Made by a program: the position numbers and the translations under genes. 64,000 nucleotides of DNA from Dictyostelium firmibasis (lineage: Eukaryota; Evosea; Eumycetozoa; Dictyosteliales; Dictyosteliaceae): assembly GCA_036169595.1 (NCBI GenBank), contig CM069768.1, positions 240,001 to 304,000 of the forward strand, in the 5' to 3' direction. How positions within the stretch are numbered: the first letter of the stretch is position 1; every line of letters begins with the position of its first letter. Below, piece after piece: positions 49,690 through 64,000 of the stretch. The notes beneath the pieces were generated by a model. The model made no database searches and was not told where the DNA came from. It was given only the letters and a program-made list of their open reading frames with translations.

Positions 49690-51413
49690 ATGGTAGAAAA
49701 AGTTTATTCAAGTTCACCAAAGCAACAAGCTGAGGAAAGAGTTTATTCTACTACAGGAAATTCTGGAACCTATAGAGATTGTTATGATATTTCAGTTAAA
49801 CAACAACCAGCACATCTAACTTTTGATCAAAGTCCAATGTATTTAGAGTTGAATGAAATTGCCAAACATATTAATGTAGAGAGAGCTCAACCAACTGTTA
49901 ATATTGGTCGTGCAGCTGATCTTATTCAAGTCAAAGAAGAACCAGTTCAAGTTCAAGTTAAACAAAATGCAACCGATGTAAGTGTAACCTCTGAACAACA
50001 AGTCATTGAAGTTCAACAAGTCCCACCTGAGGTTGAAATAGAGCAATATATGCCAAAATTCTATCTCAAAATGCCACCATTCCGTGTCCACTTAGAAATG
50101 GACGGTGCTCCAGAAATCATTATGGAACCATATCAACCATCAATTAGAGTTAAACAATCCGATCCAATCGTTCGTGTTACAAAACCAGAGCCAAGAGTTT
50201 TGGTCACTGAAAATCCACCAAAAATTGATATCATTCAAAATGCTTCATCTGTTGATGTTATTCCTTCAACTAAAGCTTCTGTAAGTTTTTGGCTTTATAA
50301 AGTTTTATTTAAAAATAGTTATATATATATAATTTTTTATTAATTATTTTTTTTATTTTTTTTCATAATAAACCTTAGATTCATGTTAAAGAAGATAAAC
50401 CAAAGATTACAATTCAAGAGTATAATCCAACAATGACCTTTAGAGAAGGTGAAACTAAATTTGACTACAAATCATTCCAACCAGAAGTTCAATGGGAGAA
50501 TCCAACACCAAAAGTTAGTGTTTCACAAAGTGAACCATCAATTAGAGTTTCTCAAGATGCGCCATCCATTGGACTTAAGAATAGAGAGCCATCTGTTACT
50601 ATTAACACCAAAGCACCAAAGATCGATGTTCATCATCATCCATTATCAGTATCTGTTGTTGAACCAGCTACAACTGTTCATTTTGGTAATCCAACAAGCT
50701 ACGCAGCAGCAGCCGCCCATGACCCACACGAACATCATTGGGAAGAAATTAAAGCAATTAAAGTTGACCAACCATTAGAGAAATTAGGTCACTTTTATTC
50801 TCCATCAGAAAAGACTTTATCCTCTTTCAACTTATGGAAATCAATCTTAACCTCAACTGAAAAAGTTATTGCCAACAAAGGTGTTGGAAGAAATTTCTTT
50901 ACCCTCGTCGATACACATGAAAATAAAGTCTGTGAATGTTTCAAAGAAGAATTAGGTCTCCATAAATTCAACCTCAACATTCGTTCTTCATCTGGTGATC
51001 TCTTATTCAAAGGTGAATCTCAAGGTCGTACCCTCAAACTCTTTGATACCCAAAGAGCTTTATTCTGTACCATTGAATGTAGTAAAGATCAAGTTGAATG
51101 TTTCAATGATAAGGGTCAATTATGTTTCAATTTATTACCAAATTCTATGAAATGGTTATTTGATATTAGAAACAAAGGTTAGTATATTTTTTGAAAAAAA
51201 TTCTCTCTATTAAAATATTTTGCGACTGACTTTATATTTTTTATTATTCTATAAAATAAAAATTAAATATTAGCTCAATCAACAATTGGAGCCCTCAACA
51301 AAAATGGAAGTAAAACTGGAGGATATATGATGGATTTCCCAAGAGACTTAATCCCAAATGATAAGATGTTATTAATTTCATCAATGTTCTTAATTGACGA
51401 TTGTTTCGAGTAA
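49690..51413 (+). CDS. Nonapeptide beta-repeat protein with LOR/tubby-like C-terminus
   Basis: Spliced model: exons 49690-50280, 50379-51177 and 51274-51413, 509 residues. Residues of about 35-330 are roughly 30 nine-residue units P-x-[VIL]-x-[VIL]-x-x-x-x (PSIRVKQSD, PIVRVTKPE, PRVLVTENP, PKVSVSQSE, PSIRVSQDA, PSVTINTKA). The last 150 residues are different: NFFTLVDTHENKVCECFKEE, HKFNLNIRSSSGDLLFKGES and MMDFPRDLIPNDKMLLISSM resemble the LURP-one-related/tubby/scramblase beta-barrel fold. No signal peptide or membrane segment. Its divergent neighbour shares the repeat but not this domain. Two introns, GT-AG, phases consistent. Repeat and fold are read from sequence; function is unknown. Confidence 0.78.
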
Positions 51414-51572
51414 ACAATTCACTCCCATCTCAAACCAATAAATTAATTTTTAATAATTTTAAAAATTGACAAAAATAATAAATTTCACAACAAAAAGTTT
51501 TATGTTATTAATTTTTTTTTTAAGTCTTTATTTTATTTTTTTTTTTTAGTTTTTTCTTTTGTATTTTTTTTT

Positions 51573-55606
<4,034 letters not shown>

Positions 55607-57152
55607 GACAGAATAAAAATAATTATTTTTTTTTTTGACCCCACCAAATTTTTTTTTTTTTTTTTTTTTTTCAAAAATTTTAATAAAAAAAAAATTTAAT
55701 AAAAAATACGTGAACTTTGATCAAAGTTTTTTTTTTTTTATTAAAATTAACCAAAATTAAAATAAATGAAAATAGAATTTTTTTGAAAAAAATATCTAAA
55801 TTGAATAATAATTATAATTATTATTATTTGTTTTTTTTTTTTTTTTTTTTTTTACTTTTTTTTTACTTTTTTTTTTTATGTGGTTTTAAAAAAAAAAAAA
55901 AAGTTGGCAATGAAAAAAAAAATCTATCAATTAACTCCTCTTTAACAAATTTAAGTTTGTATTAAAGATGGTACTTTATTTAAATAATAAAAATAGTGAT
56001 ATTTAATAATAAATATTTACAATGTAAATGAATAATAATAATAAATCAAGATAACTTAGAAAAGAAATAATTTTAAATTATTCTTTGAAATAGTAAAAAA
56101 AAGTAAAAAGTAAAAAAAAAAAAAAAAAAAAAAACGAACCCCCTCCTTAATTAATTAAATTATAAAATGTGTATGTGTTTATATTGGAAGTAAAATAAAA
56201 AGATTATCTATTAAGTCAAATTAATTATATTAGTGTATGTAATTGAGCTAAATAAAATTTTTAAAAAAAAATTTTAAAAAAAAAAAAAAAAAAATTAAAT
56301 AAAAAAAAAATAAAAAAAAAAAAAAAAAAAAAAATAAAAAAAAATAAAAAAAAAAATTAAAACGAACTTCTTTTCCTTTTTGTACTGGTGTGTATTTAAA
56401 AATAATTAGTAAAAATAAAAAAAAAATAAAAAAAGTAAAATAAAATAAAATAAAATTAAATAAAATTAAATAAAATAAAATTAAACAAAGTGCTCACTCA
56501 ATAAAGTAAAAAAAAAAAAATAATAATAAAAAAAAAAAAAATGATGTTTTTTTTTTTTTTAAAAAAAATAAAATAAAATAAAACTATTATAATAATCAAA
56601 TTAGTAAAAAAAAAATAAATAATTTTTTTTACTAATTGTTATAATCTAATAAATAAATTTTAAATATGTTTTATTATAAAACTTTCTTTTAATGGTTTGT
56701 GAAATAATTATAAAAATAGTTGTATTTAAACCCTAGTAAATGAGAATCTAATGATACTCTTCGAAAACAACCAATTTTTAATAAAAAAATTATATAAATT
56801 ATTAACGTAGTCTCAAAATTAATTTTTTTTTTTTTTTTTTTAATATTTTTCATATAAAGTAAATACAATTTTTATTTATGTGTAAAATAAAAAAATGTAG
56901 TTAAAAAAAAAAACAAATTGAAAAATGAGATTTGTTTTTTCCAACGATAAAAACCATGTGGAGATGGCAACATAATTTACTTTTTTTGAAAAAGAATGGA
57001 GAAATAATGAAAAATAAATAAAAAAAAATTAAATTTAATTTTTTTTTTTTTTTAAATTTAAAAAAATTAATTTAAAAAATTGTTTTTTCATTTTTTTTTT
57101 TTTTTTTAATTTTTTTTAAATATATAATATTACCCCACAACACAGTCATAAA
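55607..57152. other. Long AT-rich intergenic region
   Basis: The 1.5-kb divergent spacer between the CCAR1-like and thiolase genes is almost entirely A/T tracts. Islands of mixed composition lie at about 56130-56180 (AACGAACCCCCTCC), 56360-56395 and 56930-56985. None folds into a tRNA or shows a coding frame. A CCCCACAAC sequence just before the thiolase ATG (57134) resembles the upstream element of Dictyostelium small RNA genes, but no RNA follows it. Confidence 0.5.
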
Positions 57153-58516
57153 ATGTCATTCAATTCAAGAATTGAAACTATTTCTCGTCACTTAAGCACA
57201 GGTACAATTTTAGAATCAAATCCAACCTCTGCATCAGGTAAATAATAATTTTTTCTTCTTTGTATTTGAAATGATTTTTATAATACTAATATTTTTAAAA
57301 TTATTTTTTGGTTTTATTTTTGATTTTTTTTTAAAAAAAAATTATTTTAGTTAAATCAGGTGATGATATTGTAATTGTAGCACCATATCGTACACCAATT
57401 TGTAAAGCTAAAAGAGGTGCATTCAAAGAAACAGCACCAGATGATTTATTAGCACCAGTTATTAAACATATCATCAAAGTAACCAAATTAGATCCAAAAT
57501 TGATTGGAGATGTTGTTATGGGAGCAGTATTACCAAGATCCTCACAAGGTGCAACCGAAGTTAGAGTTGCCACATTGTTAGCAGGTTTACCAAAGGAGGT
57601 ACCATGTTACACAGTCAACAGACAATGTTCTTCAGGTTTACAAGCAATTGCCAATTGCGCAGCTGCAGTTAAAGCAGGTTTCTATGAGATTGGTTTAGCA
57701 GGTGGTGTTGAGTCAATGAGTTTAAATCCAATGGCATGGGATGGTGGTTTCAATGAAGTTGCTCAAGAAGATCCAATCATTAGTGGTTGTTATAATACCA
57801 TGGGCCAAACTTCTGAAAATGTTGCTGAACGTTTTGGTGTCACCAGAAAAGATCAAGATGAATTCTCTGTAAACTCTCATAAAAAAGCAGGTGCCGCTCA
57901 AAAAGCCGGTAAATTTGATGATGAAATCGTTCCAGTCACCGTTAAAACCGAAGATGGTAAAACCATCGTTGTCGATAAAGATGAGGGTATTCGTGAGAAA
58001 ACTACCGTCGCAGATTTGGCCAAATTAAAACCAGCCTTCAAAGAAGGTGGTACAACCACTGCTGGTAACTCTAGCCAAATGAGTGACGGTGCCGCCGCTT
58101 GTTTAGTCATGAAGAGAAGCACTGCCGAAAGATTGGGTCTCAAGATCGATTTAGTTTTCGTTTCCTTTGCTGCCGTTGGTGTTGAACCATCAATTATGGG
58201 TGTTGGTCCAGCTTATGCAATCCCAGCCGCCTTAAAACAAGCAGGTCTCACCACTAAAGATATCGATGTCTACGAAATCAATGAAGCCTTTGCTTCACAA
58301 GCTTTCTACAGTTGTAAAGTTTTAGGTTTGGATATGAACAAAGTTAATCCAAATGGTTCTGGTATCGCTTTAGGTCATCCATTAGGTGCAACTGGTGCTC
58401 GTCAAATGGCTACCATCTCTAGAGAATTACACCGTCGTAAAGGAAAATATGGTGTCATCTCTATGTGTATCGGTACTGGTTTAGGTGCTGCAGCTGTTGT
58501 TCGTACTGATTATTAA
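57153..58516 (+). CDS. acaa1: Peroxisomal 3-ketoacyl-CoA thiolase
   Basis: Spliced model: exons 57153-57237 and 57351-58516, 416 residues. Residues 6-14, RIETISRHL, are a textbook PTS2 peroxisomal import signal (R-I-x5-H-L). The intron falls just after this targeting exon. Catalytic residues are in NRQCSSGLQAIA (nucleophilic Cys), NEAFASQAF, GIALGHPLGATGAR (His) and SMCIGTGLGAA (second Cys). It catalyses the last step of beta-oxidation, releasing acetyl-CoA from 3-ketoacyl-CoA. Coding composition is richer in C than the neighbours, as expected of a highly expressed gene. Confidence 0.96.
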
Positions 58517-58710
58517 AAAAAAAAAAAAAAAATATAAAATTAAAATAAATAGTTAATTATAATTAGTGTAATATAAATAAAAGTTATTTTTTTTTTTTTA
58601 AAAAAAAAAAAAACAAAATATACAATAGTAAAAAATTAAAAAAAAACAAAAATATACAAAAGTAAAAATTTATTACTATTTTTCTTTAATTTTTTTTTTT
58701 CATTTTCTAT

Positions 58711-61299
58711 TTATTGTTCTTCTTTATTATAACAAATATGATTCCATAGTGATGAATGTGATTTTTCGCCGACAGTGCCATCTAAATTTTGGAATTCATG
58801 AACGAAATATACAGAGAATTTATAAAGCATTTCATCACCGGAATGTCTAGAGTTAAATTCTCTACAAACGTATTTACCATGTTCAAGTCTGAGTGCGTCA
58901 CTATTGCCTTGATTGTAGCCATTCTCATAATATTTGAACCATCTATGATTACCGTAAGATTTATAGAATGGGTCTGGTTTTTCAAAGTTTACAACGGTAT
59001 TGATTTCAAATTTGAACATACCTTCATCTTTGAACAATTCAACCTTTGTACCATCATCCAATTCACCATGCATTACATGCCACCAATGAGTTTTTGGAGG
59101 TGCTGGACTAAACATATTCCAACCTTGATCCAATCTAAGTATGTAGGCAAATTGATTCCAAGAGTAGTCATAGCCAAAATCTAACTTGAATACATTCATA
59201 TTGTATGCGAATAAAAAGTAGCAAATGAATAACATCCAAATATTATTGATTATACCATAGATACGTGGTGTTGTTGGTGTTGGATATTTTCTCTTTTGAT
59301 AAGGTGTTCTCTTACCACCAGACATAATTTGTTTTTGTTGTGAACGACTATGAATGAATTGACAAAGATTTGAGAAAATATTACAAACTTTAATTGGTAC
59401 ATAACTACATGCCATTGCTATTGGTAATAATAATATTGATTTACTGCAAATGTAATTCAATGCATAGATATTTCTCTTTCTAATACCATTGGCATCAATT
59501 GTAACTAACCAATCGTCACCAACTAAATCTTTTTTACCAAATATTTGATTATGATTTTGATGTTGTTGATGATGATGTAAGCTCATATTAATACTATGAT
59601 TACCATTCTTTTGGTGAGGAGTAGTTGAAGTACGACGACGACCATGAGATCTTTCTAATTCGTCATTTTCATCATCACCATCATCATCGTTTTCAGATGC
59701 TGAATGATCATTCGATGAAGAACCACTCAATGAGTAGGCTGCAGTTGTACTTGGTGAAACATTAATAGACTCTTCTTGAGTAATCATTTGCTCCAATGGT
59801 GCAAAAACTGCATGACCTGGAATAATGAAAAAGGTTTTTAATATCAATGCAATCTTTTGACTAATTGGACTGGTTGTGTTATAGTAGACTCTGGTTGCAC
59901 GTTGACCCTTCAATATCTTTTTATCAGTCCATTTAAAGAATAATTCCCATGCAGGTGTTGGAATATTGATCAATTGAGCACCAGCTGTAACGAAAAAGAA
60001 TAAACCCAAACGCAAACACATTACAAATCCGGCGTGCATTGCTATAAATCCAAATGCTCCAAATAATCTACACCAATCAGTATAAATTGGTGAAACTAAA
60101 AACATAATTCCAACCAATTCCCATTTTGCAACTGCAATTGTTAATAATCTATAATTATTATTTTTTTTAAAAAAAAAAATAGTATTAGTTTTATTTTTTT
60201 CTTTTTTATTTTTTTTTGAAAAGTAATTAATTTTTAATATTTACCTCAATGGAGTACGGAAATTTAATAAAAATCTTGCAAAATCAGTTGCAAAATAATC
60301 AAGAGTAATTGCATAGAAAGTTGCTTCACCATTTTTCCATTCAACGCCAGTTTTATGGAAATAGGAAGTACAATACATTAAACCCATTTGTAAAAGGATA
60401 GCAAAAGTTCCAAATGAAAGGAAACGATAACTATCAGGATCTCTCATTGATTGGTTATTTTTTTGTTCTGAATTAATTATATTAATTTCAATACCAGTTT
60501 CATCACCATTTGAATGTAATAATGGTTGACCATCTTCTTGTTGTTGCTGTTGTTGTTGTTGTTGTTGTTGAATCTGTAATGGTGATAATGGTGGTGGTTG
60601 TTGTTGTTGAATTTGTAATTGTTGTAATTGATCATTTTGTAATAATGATTGTTGTTGGTCAGATTGTTGTTGTTGTTGTTGTGGTGGTGATAATAAAGAT
60701 GGATCAGGATCAGATAAATTAATAGCAGTAATATTATTATTTTGATTTTGGTTTGATAAACTTGGACGTCTTGAGGGTGGATCATTAAAGAAAGTGGCAG
60801 TATCAATAGCAAAGTAATTAGCGGTTGGTATGAAAATATTTAAAAATAACATCATACGGAAGAAAACATCACCACCATGACCAACTACACCAACGTAGGC
60901 TTGCAATGAAATTGTCATGAACCAAGTTATAATTGAAAAGAGTTTTGTACGATATCCAACCAACATACACAATGCAAATACAATATGTAATGCGAATAGG
61001 AATGCTTGAAAGTATACCGATGTATTCACCAAATGAATTGGTACGAAATAGTTACTACTGAAACGAGAAACAATTAAATGACGTGGCATAATACCATATT
61101 CAGAATACATCACCCTAAGATCAGTTGCACGTTCAATAACATCTCCAATGACACATAATGCCATAGTTACACGAAATAATGCCAAAGATCTATAATCCAT
61201 ACCAACCATCATTGTCAATTTTCTTTGTATCTTTCTCCATGTATCTCGTGACATTGAAAATGATGAAGAGTTTATTTGTGGTTTTTTTATTTTACCCAT
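58711..61299 (-). CDS. HTTM-domain multi-pass membrane protein
   Basis: Spliced model: exons 60245-61299 and 58711-60148, 830 residues. I choose the ATG at 61299 (MGKIKKPQ); the frame is open upstream without an ATG. Membrane segments include LALFRVTMALCVIGDVIE, FLFALHIVFALCMLVGY and ITWFMTISLQAYVGVVGHGG, then FGAFGFIAMHAGFVMCLRLG and later helices. The pattern with R in the first helix and GHGGDVFFRMMLFLNIFIP matches the HTTM domain, which is shared with vitamin-K-dependent carboxylase and widespread in bacteria. The carboxylase's lumenal region is not evident. The last 150 residues (LDQGWNMFSPAPPKTHWWHV, then HRWFKYYENGY) are a typical HTTM-protein tail. A Gln-rich and a Ser/His-rich loop lie between the helices. 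Substrate unknown. Confidence 0.87.
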
Positions 61300-61500
61300 T
61301 TTTATTTTCTCTCTTGGTATATACAATATGTATATACACTATTAGAGTTATCTTTTTTAATTATTATTACTTATTATTTTTATTTTTATTATTAATATTT
61401 TTATTATTATTATTAATTTAAAATTATTTAATTCATATAAATAAATATTATATGATTATATTTGCTTCTATTAATTTATTTGTAATTTTTTCAGAAAATA

Positions 61501-61512
<12 letters not shown>

Positions 61513-61540
<28 letters not shown>
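61513..61540. repeat. (AT)n microsatellite
   Basis: An uninterrupted AT dinucleotide run in the spacer upstream of the HTTM gene. Confidence 0.9.
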
Positions 61541-61543
<3 letters not shown>

Positions 61544-62125
61544 TAAAGCAAAAAAAAAAAAGAAAAGAAAAAAAAAATTATAAATAAATTAGTATAATTA
61601 ATAATATTACGATATAAATAGAATTTCTTTTGTTTTTTTTTTTTTTTTTTTATTTATTTTTTTTATTTTTAAAAAAAAAAAAGGAAAAATTAAAATACAA
61701 AAAAAAAAAAAAAAAAAATTAAAATAAATAAATAAAATAAAATAAATGTGTGTATGTTGGTATGATTTTGTTTGTTTTTTTCATTTTGTTTTTTTAATGA
61801 TCATGTTTTTTTTTTATTTTTTTCTATAGTACATATACATTTAGATAAAAAAAAAAAAAAAGCAAAATGGTTGTATGTGCTTTTAATTTAAATTCCACAG
61901 TTACACATTAACACAGGTGTAAATTGCCACTGAGTTGAAAATTATAAAAAAAAATTAGAGTATTTCTACATACCCACACACACACTACCCCCACTTATAT
62001 ATACATCATATGTTTATTTTTAAAAAAAAAAAATATTTTCCCACCTTCAAAAAAATATTAACATAACAAAAAGAGTAATTGTATTGCGATACTACAAATT
62101 GTATTTTTAAATCATTGTATGATCT

Positions 62126-62145
62126 TTGTGTGTGTGTGTGTGTGT
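62126..62145. repeat. (TG)n microsatellite
   Basis: A short TG dinucleotide run, unusual in this genome where A/T-only repeats dominate. Confidence 0.85.
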
Positions 62146-62366
62146 ATATATTATATAAATATAAATATATATAAATATAAATATATAACAATGATTTGTT
62201 GATTTATTTTTTATAATAATTTTTTAATTATTTCTAATTTGTTTTTATTTTATTTTATTTATTTTTTAATTTCGCTGAGAATTAAAAAAATGTCTATTAT
62301 TTTGTTATTATTTAATTTACCTTTTATAATTCTAGATATATACTTGAGGTAGAATTAGATGACAAA

Positions 62367-62402
<36 letters not shown>

Positions 62403-62601
62403 GTTTTTTCAAACAAAACTTTTAAATTAATTAATTTAAATATCGAACATTTTTTTTTTTTTCTTTTTTTTTATTTTTAAATTTCAATTTTTTTAATCGT
62501 TGGACAACAGTTCTGTTTTTTATTTTTATTTTTATTTTATTTTTTTTTTATACAAAAAATTTGAATCTGTTATTTAGTTAGATTAAATTTTAAAAAAAGG
62601 T

Positions 62602-64000
62602 TTATTCAACTTTAATTTCTGTATTTTCATTGTCAGTTTCCATTTTAGGGCTATTTTCACTATTATTAATATTGTTATTATTATGTTGATGATTTAAACT
62701 ATTATTTCTAATTGGAGAAACTGATAAAACGATTCTTTTAATTGAATTTTCAATTTTTTGTTTTAAAATTGGATCTAAAGATTCTACTGTTAAGGTTTCT
62801 AAATGAATGATCGCTTTTTGATTGTCTAAATCAAAATGTAAAATTAAGGGGTCCTTTTCATCAACTTTAAAATCGCCATATTGCTGTTCCAATAATAGTT
62901 TTACCTCTGTTATAACATTTAATTTATCGGATAGTTTTTTAGATTTTCTACCAACAACTTTAACTTCAATTTCTTCTTGTTGTTTTACTGGTTTCTCTTT
63001 GTTATCCTCATCCATTTGTTCTTTTTTAATATCTTCTTGGGTGATTTCTTCTTTTTCATCAATATTATTTAAGTTTGGATTTCTAACCTTAATACTTAGT
63101 GGATTCGATTCGATTTGAGAGATTAAAGCAATGACAGAGTCAGAAATCATATCATTAACTGTATTGGAATTCCACTCTAAAATGATTGAAACACCAATAT
63201 TAAAGGTCAATTTAATTTCATTGTAGATTGTAATCGTTGGTTTATCATTGGAGTCAGTTGATGATTCTTGAATTTCATCATAGATTTGTTCCAACGTTGA
63301 GATTAAAATATGATAGGTTTGACCGAATGGTAGAGTAAGTTTCTGTTTAATTAAATTTGTTTTCAAGTTGGTGTAGTTATGAATATCCGAGGCTGAAACT
63401 ATATGATGAGTGAAATCTTTGGTAACAAGGATACCTTGAATTATTTCATTTTGTTTTGGTGGATTTGTTATGATGGAACCAAGTGTTTTTGCCACCTTTT
63501 CAGGTCTAAACTCTAAGGCTACACTCATTGCATTCTTTGGTGTTAGAACATTGATCGTTTTAAATTTGGCTACTAATGATTGACGCAAACGTGACATTTC
63601 ATTGGCATCACCATGTACCAATACTACGTGTGGTGGTTGAATCTCTTGAATGAATTCACTGGTTTGTAGGAAATCTGAATGTGCACTGAATGAAACATAG
63701 CTTACCGTTAGATTTAATGGTACGTTGACATTATCTAAACGTGTGATTTCGGCAGGTTCAGACATGATATGCTTAGCTAGAGTACCCTCTACACTATAAC
63801 CGGGTATAACGACGCCATTACGTTTGTTTGAACACCAACGCTCAAACAACTGTCTGGAGAGACCACTCTGAAGCATACCAGGAGATGCCATAAACACACA
63901 GGGACCACTGTCTTCGAATGACTCAATACCTTTGATGTTTTTGATATGTTTAAATTCGAAAGGATTTGATACATCGAATTGTGCTCTAACACGATCGTTC
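62602..64000 (-). CDS. cpsf3: CPSF73 (mRNA 3'-end endonuclease), C-terminal part
   Basis: The frame runs from the right edge of the window (5' end missing) to a TAA at 62602-62604, about 466 residues. It contains the second half of the metallo-beta-lactamase/beta-CASP nuclease: FEFKHIKNIKG, CVFMASPGMLQSGLSRQLFE, VIPGYSVEGTLAKHI, VSFSAHSDFLQT (His motif B) and PHVVLVHGDANEMSRLR (His motif C). The CPSF73 C-terminal dimerisation region follows, with a Lys/Glu-rich insertion and an Asn-rich tail. CPSF73 cuts pre-mRNA for polyadenylation and cleaves histone pre-mRNA in animals. No intron is evident in this part. Confidence 0.95.
   Translation of the reverse strand, partial: NDRVRAQFDVSNPFEFKHIKNIKGIESFEDSGPCVFMASPGMLQSGLSRQLFERWCSNKRNGVVIPGYSVEGTLAKHIMSEPAEITRLDNVNVPLNLTVSYVSFSAHSDFLQTSEFIQEIQPPHVVLVHGDANEMSRLRQSLVAKFKTINVLTPKNAMSVALEFRPEKVAKTLGSIITNPPKQNEIIQGILVTKDFTHHIVSASDIHNYTNLKTNLIKQKLTLPFGQTYHILISTLEQIYDEIQESSTDSNDKPTITIYNEIKLTFNIGVSIILEWNSNTVNDMISDSVIALISQIESNPLSIKVRNPNLNNIDEKEEITQEDIKKEQMDEDNKEKPVKQQEEIEVKVVGRKSKKLSDKLNVITEVKLLLEQQYGDFKVDEKDPLILHFDLDNQKAIIHLETLTVESLDPILKQKIENSIKRIVLSVSPIRNNSLNHQHNNNNINNSENSPKMETDNENTEIKVE

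Larger units (their letters stand above)
61300..62601. other. Long AT-rich intergenic region with microsatellites
   Basis: The 1.3-kb spacer contains an (AT)n run (about 61513-61540), a (TG)n run (about 62126-62145) followed by TATA-type repeats, and many homopolymers. The only clean ATG frame, at 62290, encodes about 20 residues and is not supported as a gene. Confidence 0.55.

Noticed and set aside
57134-57144. A DUSE-like element (CCCCACAAC) of a small nuclear or nucleolar RNA gene
   Set aside because: The thiolase start codon follows within 10 bp and no structured RNA can be placed after it.
62290-62352. A 20-codon ATG frame in the spacer near cpsf3
   Set aside because: Too short, with no intron evidence and no homology; chance frames of this size are common here.

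Overview
The window is nuclear DNA of a social amoeba, almost certainly Dictyostelium discoideum or a very close relative. Intergenic and intronic DNA is extremely A+T-rich with long homopolymers. Exons carry long CAA (Gln) and AAT/AAC (Asn) runs. Introns are short GT-AG introns. A tRNA gene carries a TRE-type non-LTR retrotransposon just downstream of it. There are no operons; nearly every gene stands alone. I worked out spliced models by hand from donor and acceptor sites and reading phase, and every complete spliced model sums to a whole number of codons.

Left part (1-7335): the 3' end of an unrecognised gene, then a large GANP/MCM3AP-type Sac3 mRNA-export protein with FG, RRM and Sac3 regions. 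Centre-left (7336-13383): an apparently complete TRE3-type LINE on the minus strand (7863-13184) with a 15-bp target-site duplication, about 110 bp downstream of a tRNA-Gln(UUG) gene, with B-box-like sequences around it. Then COMMD5, a decayed host pseudogene, an unrecognised 492-residue protein and a USP48-type deubiquitinase, all on the minus strand.

Centre (21950-32384): a Ste20/Hippo-class kinase (probably dst1), dolichyldiphosphatase, the FG nucleoporin Nup62, an ACX4-like acyl-CoA dehydrogenase/oxidase, a small Asn-rich coiled-coil protein and a BRD8-like bromodomain protein. Centre-right (32486-47149): a full-length ABCA transporter, a phosphatidylinositol transfer protein with an 8-nt micro-exon, a secreted cyclophilin, the intron-binding helicase Aquarius and V-ATPase subunit D.

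Right part (47337-64000): a small unrecognised protein, then a divergent pair of proteins built from the same nine-residue beta-type repeat (the strongest candidate for something undescribed; one ends in a LOR/tubby-like domain). These are followed by a CCAR1-type protein with a GC-AG intron, peroxisomal thiolase with a PTS2 signal, an HTTM-domain membrane protein, and the C-terminal part of the mRNA 3'-end nuclease CPSF73.

Several genes share broad pathways: mRNA processing and export (GANP, Nup62, Aquarius, CPSF73, CCAR1-like) and peroxisomal beta-oxidation (thiolase, ACX4-like). They are scattered on both strands, so I do not infer a functional cluster.
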